From assembly GCA_009741485.1 (NCBI GenBank), contig CM019215.1:82014111-82078110 (forward strand): a DNA stretch of 64,000 nt, read 5' to 3'. This document shows, one piece after another, positions 38,601 through 49,954 of the stretch. The notes below the pieces were generated by a model, which saw nothing but the letters and a program-made list of their open reading frames with translations, searched no databases and had not been told where the DNA came from. The first letter of the stretch is position 1; each line of letters opens with the position of its first letter. The stretch is from Malurus cyaneus samueli. Lineage: Eukaryota; Chordata; Aves; Passeriformes; Maluridae. The translations under genes and the position numbers were made by a program.

Positions 38601-41600
38601 ACCAATGTTGGGACACTTGAACAGGCAGTAAAAACAGGCTTGCTGGTTTTATTTAATATGGTATTGCGGATTGTGAATGACTGTGGGTGTTTAGGTCTGT
38701 GGTTAACTTAAGTGCCTGCTATATGTTACAGCTACCCTTTTGTTTTCTCTACAGCAGATCTACAGAACTGGGCTAATGAAGTGTGCAGCCAAATAAAAGG
38801 AACTAAGGTAGAGTCAAAGATGGTAACATCTTCTCTTTGTTTTGAGTTTTCCTCGTGGCATTCCTGACGCCCCTTCTGAAGGAGACTCTACAGTAATCTT
38901 TGGCTAGAAAAAGAATTTTGAGTTCCTCAAAAAATGCTCACAGCTTTGGCTTTTCTAGTCTGGTTTTCTGTGAGCCACATGCAATCACCATTCACAAATA
39001 GCTTCTGATTTCAGCCAGTTTTAACAGAGATAAAGGTCTTGTGATTATTTAAAATTTATTATGAGAAAGTTAAACACAAACCCACTGGTGGCTGAACACC
39101 TGAGTCTGCCTAGGAGAGAGACTCTAAATCCTAGCAACAGGAAAAGCTTCAGCTGAGTTTGCCCCTTGTTACATACCAGAGTGCTCACAGGGAAGAAACC
39201 TGGATTTGGGTCTATGCCAAAAATGCCAGGCATGCAAGTCATTAAACACAGAGCCATCACCTAAAGAAACTGGCTGTTTGACTCTTTAGTTCTAGGGAGA
39301 AAGAAGTCCTGCTTGTCCGTTCAGATGTGAAATAAGTCAGAGCTTTTGCTCTTACAATACCAGCCCCATGCCTGAAACAGCACTGCCAGCATCGTGGCAC
39401 TGGTTCAAGTTCTTGTGCTGCTCAACATCATGGATGGGGACTGAGGTGTCCCAGCTGTCCCACCATCCCTTCTGGAAGCTGCAGTGAGCTTAGCTGTTGA
39501 AAGGTCAAATTCCATTGCTTAAAAGAAAAACCAAATGTACCAAAAAAACCCACCTTTCTGAGCCGGCAGTTCTTTTTTCCCATAAGTCTTCATGCAACCT
39601 CCTGTCTTGACAGCTGTTCAGCTCCTCTGGGACAGAGGATCAAATCAACTGCAATTAGTGGCTGGCAACACTTTTCTATCCTGGAAGATCTGAACAGACA
39701 CTAGAAATTAAAAGTATCAGTTCCCAAATACCCATCTTAAAGCACAACTTGTACAAACTGAAGAAAACCCCTGAAGTACTTCCCAACTCTTTTTTTGGAG
39801 CTGCTAATGAAAATATAACTTTACTCTGTCAAGTACTGTGACAACATGATGTTATGGGCCTTTGCATTTGTTGTCCTAACTTTTCAGGTTAATACAACCT
39901 TCCTTGTGTTTTTTCCTAGTGTGTCTCAGAACTTCTGAATCAACCCAAGTTCTTTCTTCAATCCTTGGTGATATTAAAAATTCAGCCCCCTGAAAGGCCT
40001 TCACAGGTCAACAGTCATTCAGACATGGGGGGAGGGGGGGGTCCGAACCCTTATAAGCAGTTAGGTGGGTCTTACCAATGGCCCCTAAGAAACAGCAGAA
40101 TCCAGCAGCTCTTCTAGTTTTATTAACTCTTCTTAAGTGCCCTCAAAAAAACTAGGAATAGTTGTCTCACAAGATTGAATGTTAATGCTCCCCAGATCAC
40201 CAGATTTTGTTCTGAACACCTGCTGAGTCCAGCATCACCAGTCACAGTTCCACAGCAGAGTAGTTACACTTCGGGACTGAAGTACAGCAGTATTCAGTCA
40301 TGGAAGAGCCATGATTTGCCTTTTCCTTCTTTGTCTAGAAAATAACTTTATGCCAATCTCTGTATTAAAGGCATTTTACTTTTTAATTTCTTTCAGGAGC
40401 CCCCCAGAGATGCATTTGTTAGTGTGAACATCATGAGTGCTGCTCTCCCCCAGACCTCTGAAGACGCAGGTCTCCTGGGCCCCTCTGGTGCTCCTGTCCC
40501 TGTAAACTCATGCTGCACCACTGGTCACACTCCTTGCAGGACTGAGAGCCCCAGCACTGAGCCCTGTGAGTCAGGAGACTTTCCTGTGGTAACCAAGACT
40601 GATGATTACCAGTTCCCACCTGTTCCCACAGAAGATGAATACATGGATAAGGATCTCAATAACACTGATTATTTATCGTTACTAAGTCGGGCTGCCAGTA
40701 AAACCGTGTCATCATTTTACGAACCGATTGAGGCCGGGGAGAATGACAGCTTGAACCAGTACTTTTCAGGTATTGAGAGCACAGAGGACGTGTCAATCTC
40801 TCAAGGCTTTCACCCTCCCTCCAGCACAGATGGGGCACACATTGCCACGGACCAGCTTCTTCAGAAATCTTGCCAACATGCCAACAGTTGCCTGAAGGAA
40901 ACAGGCAACAAAGACACAGATCATTTTGCAACAAACTGTGACTCAGAGAAGATCTGTGTGAGGTGTGGCATTTTGTACAGAGAATCTCCCCAAAAGTGTA
41001 GCAAACCCCCCTATCGTGCTGCAGCTGACAGCACCTTCACCTCCCCAGAAACTGGTTCCTGTGCACAGTGCAACTGTGGTTTGAATTTTCTCTCTGCTGG
41101 TCAGAGCACTCTAGCAAATGATCTTGGTATGGAAGATGCATCTTCAGATAGTACCAACATGAAGTACCAGAACACAAACAGAAGCACTTCAGGGACACAG
41201 AGAAGCACTTCAGGGACAAACAGCAGCACTTCAGAGCTCCCTCCAGCATCTGGTAAGCCCCTTAGGCTTCACCTATACACAGCTGTATAGGATTATTCTC
41301 TTTGCTAGCTCAGTAGTATTCAGAGGATCTGATACAGGAGGAAAAGAAAATTATGCTTTTTCACTTAATTGCCTCAGAGCTAGTCTGAAAAAAAAATCTG
41401 AAATAGTAAGGTCATCTGGTTTGTATTGAATTCTGCCAGAATGAAGTCAGCAACAGATCATTGTCCCACCCTGATCTAACCAGAACCCACCTGGTTGTCA
41501 CTGCAGAGGCCAGGGAGTTGTGTTTGTGGGTGCTTGTATTGGAGAAAACTTAGAAGGAAGACAATACCTAGAGGCTGAGTCTAGGAAGGATGCACAATGC

Positions 41601-44600
41601 TTAGACAGATACTTTCCATTGATCAGCATACACACACATTTTTGCCATTAGGTTTAAGTCCAGTTACATTTGTACAGTGGTTGGTGAAACTCCAGCTGGA
41701 GCTGTAAACTGGCAGCCATGACTAGACCTAAGAGATTACCTATAATTTTCTACTTTTAGCTCTTTGTTTTTATTTGCTAGGATATAAGCGTTCACATAAA
41801 ATAGTTTCATACAGATACTGTTTCTCTATACACATATGCTTTGTCCCCTAAACAACTCTGCAACACTGATGTCAATTTACTAATTGTTTAACAATTTATT
41901 AATTGAGTAAATACATCAAAATTGTCAAATGAAAACAGGGAAAAAAATCACTGAAGCAAAAGCAGCAGAAAGGAAGTTATAAACGTTCTTGCGATGAAAT
42001 CTTCCTTTCCCTGATTTTTTTTCAGTATAAAAGTCTGCAATCTGCCTGTCGTATATTATTAGTCATTTTGGATTACAATCTCATAAAGTTGGGTGCTCTA
42101 TTTTTATTTATGTCAATGCACTGCCAAGCATAATGAGACCTTAGTGTTGAGTGGGGCATCCAAGTATGACTGTAATACCCACAGCAGTTGTAAGCTGTTG
42201 CCCTTCTTAAAAACCATGTCGTGCCTTAAAATTTCTTACAGACACATTCTTGTCAGTCTGCCAAAGCCCAAAAACAACACACTTGAAGGCCCTTACTCTT
42301 TCAACATGCATTCCATATGGGAATCTGAAAGTGTGTAACATTCATCTTCTTAAGAGCAGAAACTTTCTGCTGCTTCAGTTTTCTGAAATCCTGACGCAGT
42401 TTCACTGTCTGGTCTATACAAAATTCAGCAGGACTAAACAGAGCACAGATTATCTTTTTTGTTATGGTTGGAAGGTGACTCTTGAGGTATAACTAGAAGT
42501 CAACTTATATTTGGTACTGTTTGGTACTGCTTTTCTTTCTGAATAGGACACCAAGAGAAAGAAAATATTAAGGAACAATAGAGCAAACAGGAGAGCTTGG
42601 ATATAAGCACTGTGCCAGCAAGTGCCATTTTAGGTCTGCAGCATAATTCTTTATATGGAATTTTAATTGTTTCTGTGCCTTCCGATATGCACATGCTCTA
42701 GTGCCATCTGGTGAAACCTGAGCACAAATACTGTGTTCCTAATTTGCCAGTTTTTACACATGACTGCGGGAAGATACTGACAGAGCTGTGGGCAGTATCA
42801 GAACATGGGGTAGTTGGTCTGTGGATAACCTGTCTTGCTGGCAGAGTAATTGTTCTACCCACAGAATGTCCATGCCCCCCCGGCAGTGCCTGTGTCCCAA
42901 TGAGGATTGGGACAGGGCTTAGCCATAGGTTCCACACTGAAGCACCCCAGCCACGTGTGGGTGCATCAGCATCTGTCATTTTTCTAGGCCTTGTGAAATG
43001 CCCAGATGGAATAAATGTGCATGTAAAATAACTTTCTGTAAAGCTTCTCAAAGCAACTAAACCACCAGGCTTTGCATATTATTATGCTAAAACAGAATGG
43101 TACAAAAGAGGGTCGATGAAAAATGGGAAGAAAAAGACTGTGGTAAAAAAAATTTCATGAAGTTTTGATCTTAGTTCACTAACACTCAAAACAACAACAT
43201 AACTCTGTAAACTTTGTCCCTCCTGTGAAACAAACCTAGAGGACAAAAGTGAACCTCTGGACAGGTGCCCCTTTCAGGGGTCACCACTGGAGATGGAGGT
43301 AAGCCTTCAAGCACCTTTTCAAACTCCATAAGCCTGGGGGCAGTCAGAACATGAAAGGTCAATTCAGGCCCACCTCAAGTGCTATGCAGGGCTACTCCAT
43401 AAGGCATGAATGCAGGAAGACTTAGCTGACTCATAACTGGGACTGGTTTTGCAGAGTCTTTCACTTCCAGATCCCAAACCAGCCTGGTTTGGCAGTGACA
43501 AACAGTTTTTACCACCTAGAGGCCATTAAATGTCCCAGAGAAAATTATTTGCCTGTGTTGTCCCACTTCTTAGTGAACAACTACTAGAAAAAATAATCTG
43601 TCTTTGTAATTATTATCAGATAGTCTGAAGAGATCAAAAGACTGAAACGCTGCAGAGAACAGTGCCTTCACTCTGAAGGTGTCCCTTATAATTTTCAGAT
43701 TGGAAGCACTTTTCTTGGCACACTCTAGGAGGCTCTTGTGTCCATTTTCTGCACTTTTGGGCCTCAAACATCCTTTTGTTTCAGCATGGTATCTTCAGAA
43801 AGCACTGGAGGTTTGCCAGCCACATTCAACTCAACACTATAAATTTGTGAATTGGACTTTTTTTTTCTCTCCCCACTGTCACATATTTCTAAATTTTTGA
43901 TCTCACGCTGAGCACTGGTAACCTTCTTCGCAGCACCTTTTGCAAGAGACAGGCAATCTGTTTAAAGACACAGTTATTTTTGTACTGCCATTATGCCCAA
44001 GAGCTTTGTTCATGGCAAACAGCCAAACTGAATCAAACACAGGGGAAAGAACCGGCAGGGAAAAACTCCTACAGAGAAAACCCTTATGGACACCTCCTGT
44101 TAATCAACAGCACTTGGAAAGAAAGCAAAGAGCTAGCAGTGCAGTGGTTTGGGTGAAGTAATAAGACTGCCTAAGGGGGGCCTATTAGAGAGGCGCTCGA
44201 GTGCTGCCCAGACTCGGCTCTGAGCAGGCACAGATCCTGACTCTGCACAGCTGAGACCAGTGCCCAGTGCTGGATTGCAAACGTCACCTGTGGCTGCTGG
44301 AAAAACAGCATTTCTCTGGGCTGGGCCATGCTTACCTGCAAGGAAAATTGGAATGTCTCAAGTGTTGAGGAATGTAATGAAGAAGGGTGCAAAATGTCTA
44401 AAAGATGTCAGATCAGTCTCCAAGCAATGATGAAGTGAAGCACAGCAGGGAGAACCTTTCTTAGTGTGTTTGCAGGCTAGGAAAGTTTTGTTCACTTGGT
44501 TTCTTCAGTTTGTTTCGTTTTCAAACTTGAACAAGCTTGTTAGTTTGATGTTGGAAGTTTGTTCTGTTATTTTCTTTCTGCTCTGAGGGAAGTTTATTAA

Positions 44601-45782
44601 TTCCCAGAGCCTAGCCCTGCTGTCAGTTAGGTCAGCAGCCCAGTCCTGGAATAGCAGACAGATTGAATTTATACTGAAAAATCTCTAACCTCAGACAGAC
44701 TGACTGAAACCATAACTCTGTTAAGCTGCTATAATATAAACTCTTGTCTCTTCACTGGAGCCAATCTATATCCAGGAAAAGCCATGAGGGGGCTGGGTGA
44801 GTTCCAGAGTATACCTATATGGAGGATCCAGACTATATAAGATAATTGTATAAGCTCTGTTTCATTTGGACACTGAGTAACTGTGTGATCAGATGTTAAG
44901 TTTTTCAGTATTTATTTAATAAGCCTGCTATCTAGCCCAAATGGTAGGATTGATTGGGGTTTTATTGCCTCTTTGGTAAGCAGTGTGATTTCTGGGATTC
45001 TAAGGAAAAACAGATCTCATCATCAGAAATAATTAGCATTTCCTCACTAACTGCAGGCAGAGGCAGATTGGGCACTGCTTTGTGCATGAGGCAGCACAAG
45101 GAACATGAGCTCATCTCCCTCTCTCTGACTTCCCAGGTCACAGCTCAGAGGGAAATGTTTCCAACCCCCCCAGACAGGTTCCCTGTGTATGACAGATTTT
45201 GTCCTGAGGAGACAAAAATGGAAATAATGAAGAGATCCAGTGGAAGGCATTGATTATAAGAGCATCCTCATGTCACGGGGGAAAAATAATGGAAAAAGAA
45301 TAAAGCCACCACAGCAGATTAAGTTCACTGCAGTAAGTGTCTACCTTGTGAGGGGAAAATATTGATCATGTGTGTCTTCTTTTCTCCCCACTCCTTCCCT
45401 AGGAAATGTGACTGGAAACAGTAACTCCACCTTTATTTCAAGTGGACAAGTAATGAATTTCAAGGGTGACATCATTGTTGTCTACCTTAGCCAAAACTCT
45501 CAGGAGGGGGCAACGACCTCGGGGCCGAGCAAGGAGAACGTGGGCAGCCCCGTGCAGGAGGAGAACCTCAGCCGCTGCGAGACTTTTGCCGGCAATGCCC
45601 AGCACTACAAGGAGAAGTGTGCGGAGCTGCAGGGCACCTGCCCTGCCCCAGGGAGCGGGGGGCCACGGTGGCCTGGTGGAGCCCTGGCCCAGGAGCGGGG
45701 CTCATCCTGCGGTGAACAAGCCTCCCAGCCCGTGCAGGAGGAGGGGAAGCTGGGACACTTCTCGGAGAAGGTGTTGAACTGA
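20572..45782 (+). CDS. TNFRSF11A: TNFRSF11A (RANK), complete ten-exon receptor gene
   Basis: Joined exons 20572-20631, 32928-33009, 33454-33579, 34134-34277, 35410-35503, 35849-35943, 36793-36900, 38755-38807, 40397-41252 and 45403-45782 total 1998 bases: 665 residues plus TGA, against 616 in human. All junctions are GT/AG and in phase. Residues 1 to about 23 form a signal peptide. Residues 29-189 hold four TNFR cysteine-rich repeats with 20 cysteines. NST (N100) and NCT (N169) correspond to the human glycosylation sites. The membrane span is about 205-228. The tail carries PTEDEYMD (331-338), PIEAGE (364-369), IVVY (564-567), PVQEEN (589-594) and PVQEEG (649-654). The receptor sits on the surface of osteoclast precursors and dendritic cells, binds RANKL and recruits TRAF6, TRAF2 and TRAF5 to activate NF-kB and MAP kinases. 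The frame is intact. Confidence 0.97.
21884..21920 (+). repeat. A-rich tract
   Basis: Twenty A residues followed by GAAAAAT and another A run. It could be the tail of an old retroposed copy or a simple repeat. No parent sequence was recognised upstream of it. Confidence 0.8.
23075..23185 (-). mobile_element. MIR-type (CORE-SINE) relic
   Basis: On the + strand the ordered phrases TCATCATTTTCACCAAAGAGG, GACTTGCTCTAGGTCACACA and GTGGAGCAGAACTTCAGG match the reverse complement of the central MIR region (CATCTGTAAAAT, CAAGTTACTT, TGTGTGACC). This is an ancient amniote SINE, strongly diverged, lying antisense in intron 1. A relic of this age is uncommon in birds but known. Confidence 0.6.
32928..33009 (+). 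CDS. TNFRSF11A: TNFRSF11A exon 2: start of CRD1
   Basis: Acceptor GCTCCAG ends at 32927 and donor GTATGT starts at 33010. It reads [20 protein letters not shown], then CCRKCEP and the first base of glycine. The IAPPC...HYE...GRCC.KCEPG pattern matches mammalian RANK closely and opens the first cysteine-rich domain. Confidence 0.95.
33454..33579 (+). CDS. TNFRSF11A: TNFRSF11A exon 3: CRD1/CRD2
   Basis: The acceptor CATTGCAG ends at 33453 and the donor GTGAGC starts at 33580. The exon is 126 bases, phase 1 to 1. It reads [20 protein letters not shown], then [20 protein letters not shown], closing CRD1 and opening CRD2. The [10 protein letters not shown] segment is close to human. Confidence 0.96.
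34134..34277 (+). CDS. TNFRSF11A: TNFRSF11A exon 4: CRD2/CRD3
   Basis: The acceptor TCTTCTAG ends at 34133 and the donor GTAAGA starts at 34278. The exon is 144 bases. It includes the glycosylation sequon NST (residue 100), then [16 protein letters not shown] and [13 protein letters not shown], matching the family's cysteine spacing. Confidence 0.96.
35410..35503 (+). CDS. TNFRSF11A: TNFRSF11A exon 5: CRD3/CRD4
   Basis: Acceptor ACACACAG ends at 35409 and donor GTAAGT starts at 35504. It reads [20 protein letters not shown], then [11 protein letters not shown], ending two bases into an asparagine codon. DT.C.PC..GYFS is the typical CRD3/CRD4 boundary of RANK. Confidence 0.95.
35849..35943 (+). 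CDS. TNFRSF11A: TNFRSF11A exon 6: end of CRD4 and stalk
   Basis: Acceptor TTTTTTAG ends at 35848. The donor is GTTTGT at 35944, weaker than consensus but the one that keeps phase with exon 7. It reads [20 protein letters not shown], then [12 protein letters not shown]. The last ectodomain cysteine is in KSDAVC, and an acidic stalk follows. Confidence 0.92.
36793..36900 (+). CDS. TNFRSF11A: TNFRSF11A exon 7: transmembrane segment
   Basis: Acceptor CCCTGCAG ends at 36792 and donor GTACGT starts at 36901. After TNK comes a hydrophobic stretch of about 24 residues ([16 protein letters not shown] and on to FIVYY), closed by the basic stop-transfer KNKGKKLT. This is the only membrane span of the type I receptor. 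Confidence 0.96.
38755..38807 (+). CDS. TNFRSF11A: TNFRSF11A exon 8: juxtamembrane tail
   Basis: A 53-base exon between TCTACAG and GTAGAG, read [18 protein letters not shown]. It corresponds to human ANLWHWINEACGRLSGDK. It ends in phase 0, joining exon 9 at GAG. Confidence 0.9.
40397..41252 (+). CDS. TNFRSF11A: TNFRSF11A exon 9: long cytoplasmic exon with TRAF6 sites
   Basis: Acceptor TTTCTTTCAG ends at 40396. The exon has 856 bases and ends at CCAGCATCTG before GTAAGC. It encodes residues 255-539. It contains PCESGD (310-315), PTEDEYMD (331-338) and PIEAGE within [13 protein letters not shown] (361-373). The last two correspond to human TRAF6-binding sites. The human third site (PGEDCE region) is not apparent. 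A 21-base tandem repeat near the end gives [14 protein letters not shown] and SSTSELP. The frame runs open past the donor to 41290, but that part is intronic. Confidence 0.95.
41184..41240 (+). repeat. 21-base coding tandem repeat in TNFRSF11A exon 9
   Basis: GCACTTCAG recurs at 41184, 41205 and 41226 with a 21-base period. The first two units are nearly identical and the third is diverged. It adds serine/threonine-rich heptads just before the PASG junction to the last exon. Confidence 0.85.
45403..45782 (+). CDS. TNFRSF11A: TNFRSF11A exon 10: IVVY motif, TRAF2/5 sites and stop
   Basis: Acceptor CTTCCCTAG ends at 45402. The exon reads [20 protein letters not shown], then [16 protein letters not shown], almost identical to human. 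It includes the IVVY motif (564-567), described as needed for osteoclast lineage commitment. PVQEEN (589-594) and PVQEEG (649-654) match the two TRAF2/TRAF5-type sites. Between them lies an insertion with extra cysteines ([14 protein letters not shown]). The stop TGA is at 45780-45782. The exon is GC-rich compared with the intron before it. Confidence 0.96.
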
Positions 45783-47420
45783 GGGGACATAGCGTCCTCG
45801 CTGCGGGCCAGGGTGGAGGCAGGCAGCCCCCGACGGGGTGAGGGGCTGCTGCCATGCTGCCAAAATCCCGGGTGTCACGACAGACTGGGAGACTGTTGCT
45901 GCCCCTGGTGTCTCCTGGGGAATTTTACAGCTGGAAGGACCCTCATGGCGCACATGTCGGTGGTGGCGGTGGTGCTCTAAGTAGAGGTGGCCAATGGGGA
46001 TGGGCACACAAGTGAAGCCAGGCGTGCTGCCCTTGTTGCCAAAGCAGCAGCAGGGCTTTCTCCTCTCCCCCACAGGGCAATGGGCTCTCTACTTGCCTCT
46101 CATGCCCTGGCACCTCTCCCCAGCAAGTGGCAAAAGGGAGCTGAGATCCGTCGGCCTGGGGACTCTGTGAGGAGCAGAGCACTGCTAACTGGGTGTGCAG
46201 GATGCTCCCGAAGAGGGGACAACATGGCCAAGGCTTGGACTGATAGGGGATCCTGAGCTCTGCCTCGGGGTTTCCTTTTTGCACCTAAGCTCTACCCATT
46301 TTGCTGGGTCTTGGAGGTGGAAGGAAGGCGTGGTGCTGCTGCCATCCTTTCCCTGTGGTGGTCTGGCAGGTGACATTACCCTTTCCCATCTTTCCCCAAG
46401 GAAGCAAGCACTCCAGTCTCAAACCAGCACCAGAGCCAAGGTCCGGGTCTGCCCCTTATTGACTTGTGGGTATAAATAGGTGTGTGTAATTCTGCCACAA
46501 GCGGATGATAACAGGCGAAATACAGCTGATACGCCTTAAAAGCATATCAGATTAATCTCGAGCAAAGAGCATTTACAGTGACCCTGATTCACCTCTGCCT
46601 TATTGCCCTTCTCCAGAGGAGTTCAGACCTCTGGAATTGAGTGATGTGTGCCTGGTACACTGCTACAAGAATAGCATCACTATAACTATCGTTTGAGACA
46701 AAGAGCTGCTAGCAGGTGGAGGAAGGGTCTGTGACAACCAGCTGTGGATATTTCCTGAGTTACAGGAGAGGGAGGGATTACCCAAAGATGGAGAATTTAG
46801 TCAGGGTCAAGCACTCGTTCTTTTATCTGCCCAAACAATTTTGTCATTCCCTCTGCTATTTTTATTAATAAGCAGAGATTTACTTACATAGCATAAAGCT
46901 GTTTCCAGAACTTGGCCTGTCTGAGCTGGAGTCAGAGTGTAGGCTCTGTCACACTGAGAGCTGATGAGCAATGGGACCAAAGATTTGGCATTACAAAATA
47001 GTAGTAGCTGTATTTAGAAGGGAATCTTGGCTAATCAGTTGGCTTTGGTTCATGTCTGATATCCTGCAGCCTTCTTCAGCAGCCACTGTGGAGAGAAAGT
47101 TGAAGGGAATAGAGTCTCAAGGAACTCCCAAGAGAAAAAGATAACATTTTTTATAATTTCCTGACAAGGGATAATTTTCTGACATTCTCCTGCACATGTC
47201 AGTGCTGCAGGAATGTATCTGCAGCCAGAGCCTTCAGGAGAACTTCCCTGATGGAAAAAGGCTCTGGTAGGGAGTGCTTCTCCCCAGGAAGGTTTAAAGC
47301 TGTGGGGTTCACTGCATAGCTGCTCTGGTTGCAGTAGTACAGCACTCTGGGGAAGAGCACCTGTAAAGCTGACAAGGTGATCATGATGTGTCATGATGAG
47401 CTTTTTATGCATAAAATAAA
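45783..47420 (+). other. TNFRSF11A 3' untranslated region (possible extent)
   Basis: Noncoding sequence after the stop, GC-rich at first and then AT-richer. The extent is set only by the first good AATAAA I found, so it is provisional. Confidence 0.35.
47415..47420 (+). terminator. Poly(A) signal candidate for TNFRSF11A
   Basis: AATAAA within ATAAAATAAAAGG, about 1.6 kb after the stop, followed by a TTTTTTGCATTGTTT stretch. Further AATAAA hexamers occur near 48484-48550, so the true site is uncertain. Confidence 0.35.
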
Positions 47421-49950
47421 AGGATGGTCTTAGCCACCTTCACCTCTCAGGAGAATAATTTTTTGCATTGTTTATATTTACTGGGATGTAAAGTTCAGTG
47501 CAAAAGTGCAAGATTCGCTCTTTGGTGACTGGCAAAAAGGCCAAATGAAGAACCAGTCTCACTTTCTCCTCTCCGTGGCCTTCAAAAAACTAGATCACCC
47601 TAGCCTAGACTCGGCCAGGCAGGTAGATTGTCCCACTCAGTGATGGCCCAAGCTACCTTTGTCTCTCTGAAGGTGTGTAACAGAGGCTCTCTTACCTGTG
47701 GTATTCTTTTATCTTTCCTGCTGGATCTTGTACAACCTCTTTCTAGCCTCTTCTGGAGTAGTTCTGTATTTCCTAGGCACTGATACAATAGGGACAAGGA
47801 AGCAGAACCACCATCTCTTCCAGGCAAGGTGCTGCAGATACTGTTTCACTTCATCTTTATTTTTTCAATTGCATTTTTCTGGAAAGCATTCTGCAAGACA
47901 TCAGACTTGCTGGAAAATCATCCAACCAGCCTCTTCACAGGGCAGGCAGGACTGAATTCTTGTGCTCTTTTCTGGATAAATTACCTGTCTGCAGGTCTGT
48001 CTTCTTCTGCAGCTTCTTTCTTCCCTTGGTTTGTATCTACCACCAGTGAGCAGGCTCATAATCCTGGTTTGAAGGGAGATAATGGGAATTTACGTGTCCT
48101 CAATGAGGACACATTTTTCACTCGTTGAATTTCAGGTTCATGCTGAGCAAGGATTGAAACTAGGATAATCAGCAAGCATGAAGAAAGGAGTCCCATAAGG
48201 GAAATGGGATGCACCAGGATCCAGTTATTTTTATTCCTCCAGAACCTACCCCAAAGTGAAAAAACAATATCACAGCCATTAGCATGCTGCACGTTCCCTG
48301 GGTCTCTCTGCCTGACTGCTGAGACACAGATCCCAAAGGGAATTCTTAATCCTCATTATTTCATTTGTCATCAGTTTGGAGCTGGGGGTGGTTTTTAGCA
48401 TCTGTTTGTACAACAGGGATCTGTGCTTTGGGCACTAATTTGGAGGCTTCTGGCTGCTATTGTAATACACATAATTAATGATAATAAAAATCTGAACTAT
48501 CTATTTGAGAAAAGGTGAAAGTTTTATTTGAATAAATAGGGAAAATAAAATACATTATTATATGCCCGTGCCTGTTTAAAAAAAGAAAAACTAAAAAAAG
48601 AGCAAAATGTGAATATAATCCTGGTTAGGCTTTTGTAACATTTTTTGTTGAATTGTTTTAACAAGAAATGGTTACCTTCCACAGTGTGTGCTGCAATGCA
48701 CACTCTGCACCTGCAGGGACCCAGGTGGGAGCTCTCACAGACCTCCTGTGAGGTGGTAATGCTTTAGTGCTGATAACTAGGCACTGATTCCAGCTCATTC
48801 CTGAAGTCTCCTCCTGCACAGCATGCGTTTTTACAAGTCTTTTAGTCTGAGGAGTCACATGCATTATCCATGGTGAATATACTAGGTGGTCTTGAAAGCC
48901 AGCCACTTCAGACCTGGCAGGACAGGAGTAATTCTGCATATAGCCATGGGAAAACATGGGCACTGGAGCAGCCCTTCTTATCCCCATGGAGCACCATGTG
49001 TCATTAAAGATCAATATAGATAATAACTGCTGTTAATCTGTGTACTTTGCTACATGTTCATGCAGAGACTGGAAATTACTCTGCGGGCTTACAGCATACC
49101 TGGGAGTAGCGCCACTAGAATCTCATTTCTACTTGACCATTCAGGTTTCCTCCTTTTTATCATGTTGATAGTATCTGAACAATTGCACCCCTGTGTCTGT
49201 CATTAAACAGAACCCAGCTGAAAGATGTCTTTGTGTTAATCAGGTATGTAATAGGGCTCTCATTTTATCATATACCTCCGTGCAAATTAGGCAGCAGTGC
49301 CTCCTTAAAAATAATCTACCATGACCAGAGAATTCACTTCTGCAGCACCTTGGCAGAGCCCAGGATATACCCCTGCTTCCCATTGTTCCCACTTTGATAG
49401 CGTGGTTGCTTGGGTTTTTGTTCTGCCAGGCATTCAGGTTGGTTGTGGCCTCCAACAATTGTGTTGTCTCTGCAGCAAGGACTGCTCCTGTCTTGCCTTC
49501 AGGCCCTTCAGCTGACTTGTCACATTGTTCAACATCTGTTGTGTTGCAAAATGTGAGCATTCATGAACATGAACTTCGGGGGAAAATGCTTTATTACAAT
49601 TCTCTCTGGCTTTTGAACAAGGCAATGACAGCATAATATTAACGAACCCTGTTGCAGTAGGTGAGGAAGCCACAGTATCCGGTCTGATGTGTTTGGACAC
49701 TGCTTTTTTATTTCTTCTTCTTCTTCTGGCTAGTTGGCTTATGGTTTCTTTGTTTTGGCTGAGGATTACCACAGCTTTTCTGGTTCATTTCATAGCCTGC
49801 CTGACCACTTGGTGGATCCTTGGACATTGCACTGGTTTTTAGTTGCATCAAAGTTGACAGAACTGTTCCATCATGTTTCTATTGGCGGAATTACATTTCT
49901 GTACAATATATGCAGATGGCCATACATGAAATTACTCCTGACTGCAGCTT
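47421..49950. other. Downstream flank of TNFRSF11A
   Basis: About 2.5 kb with no gene or repeat that I can classify. AT-rich around 48470-48660, with several poly(A)-signal-like hexamers. The CTTCTTCTTCTTC run near 49712 is a short simple repeat. Confidence 0.5.
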
Positions 49951-49954
49951 CACG

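Larger units (their letters stand above)
33010..45402 (+). other. TNFRSF11A introns 2-9
   Basis: Introns lie at 33010-33453, 33580-34133, 34278-35409, 35504-35848, 35944-36792, 36901-38754, 38808-40396 and 41253-45402. They contain small simple features only: a 16-base duplication at 33289-33318, a G-rich stretch at 40027-40041 and a short AT-rich repeat near 36620-36665. Apart from the TNFRSF11A exons between them, no other gene or classified repeat was seen. Confidence 0.85.

Noticed and set aside
41253..41290. Continuation of the exon 9 frame to a stop at 41290
   Set aside because: A good donor GTAAGC at 41253 joins in phase to the highly conserved exon 10, so the extension is intron.
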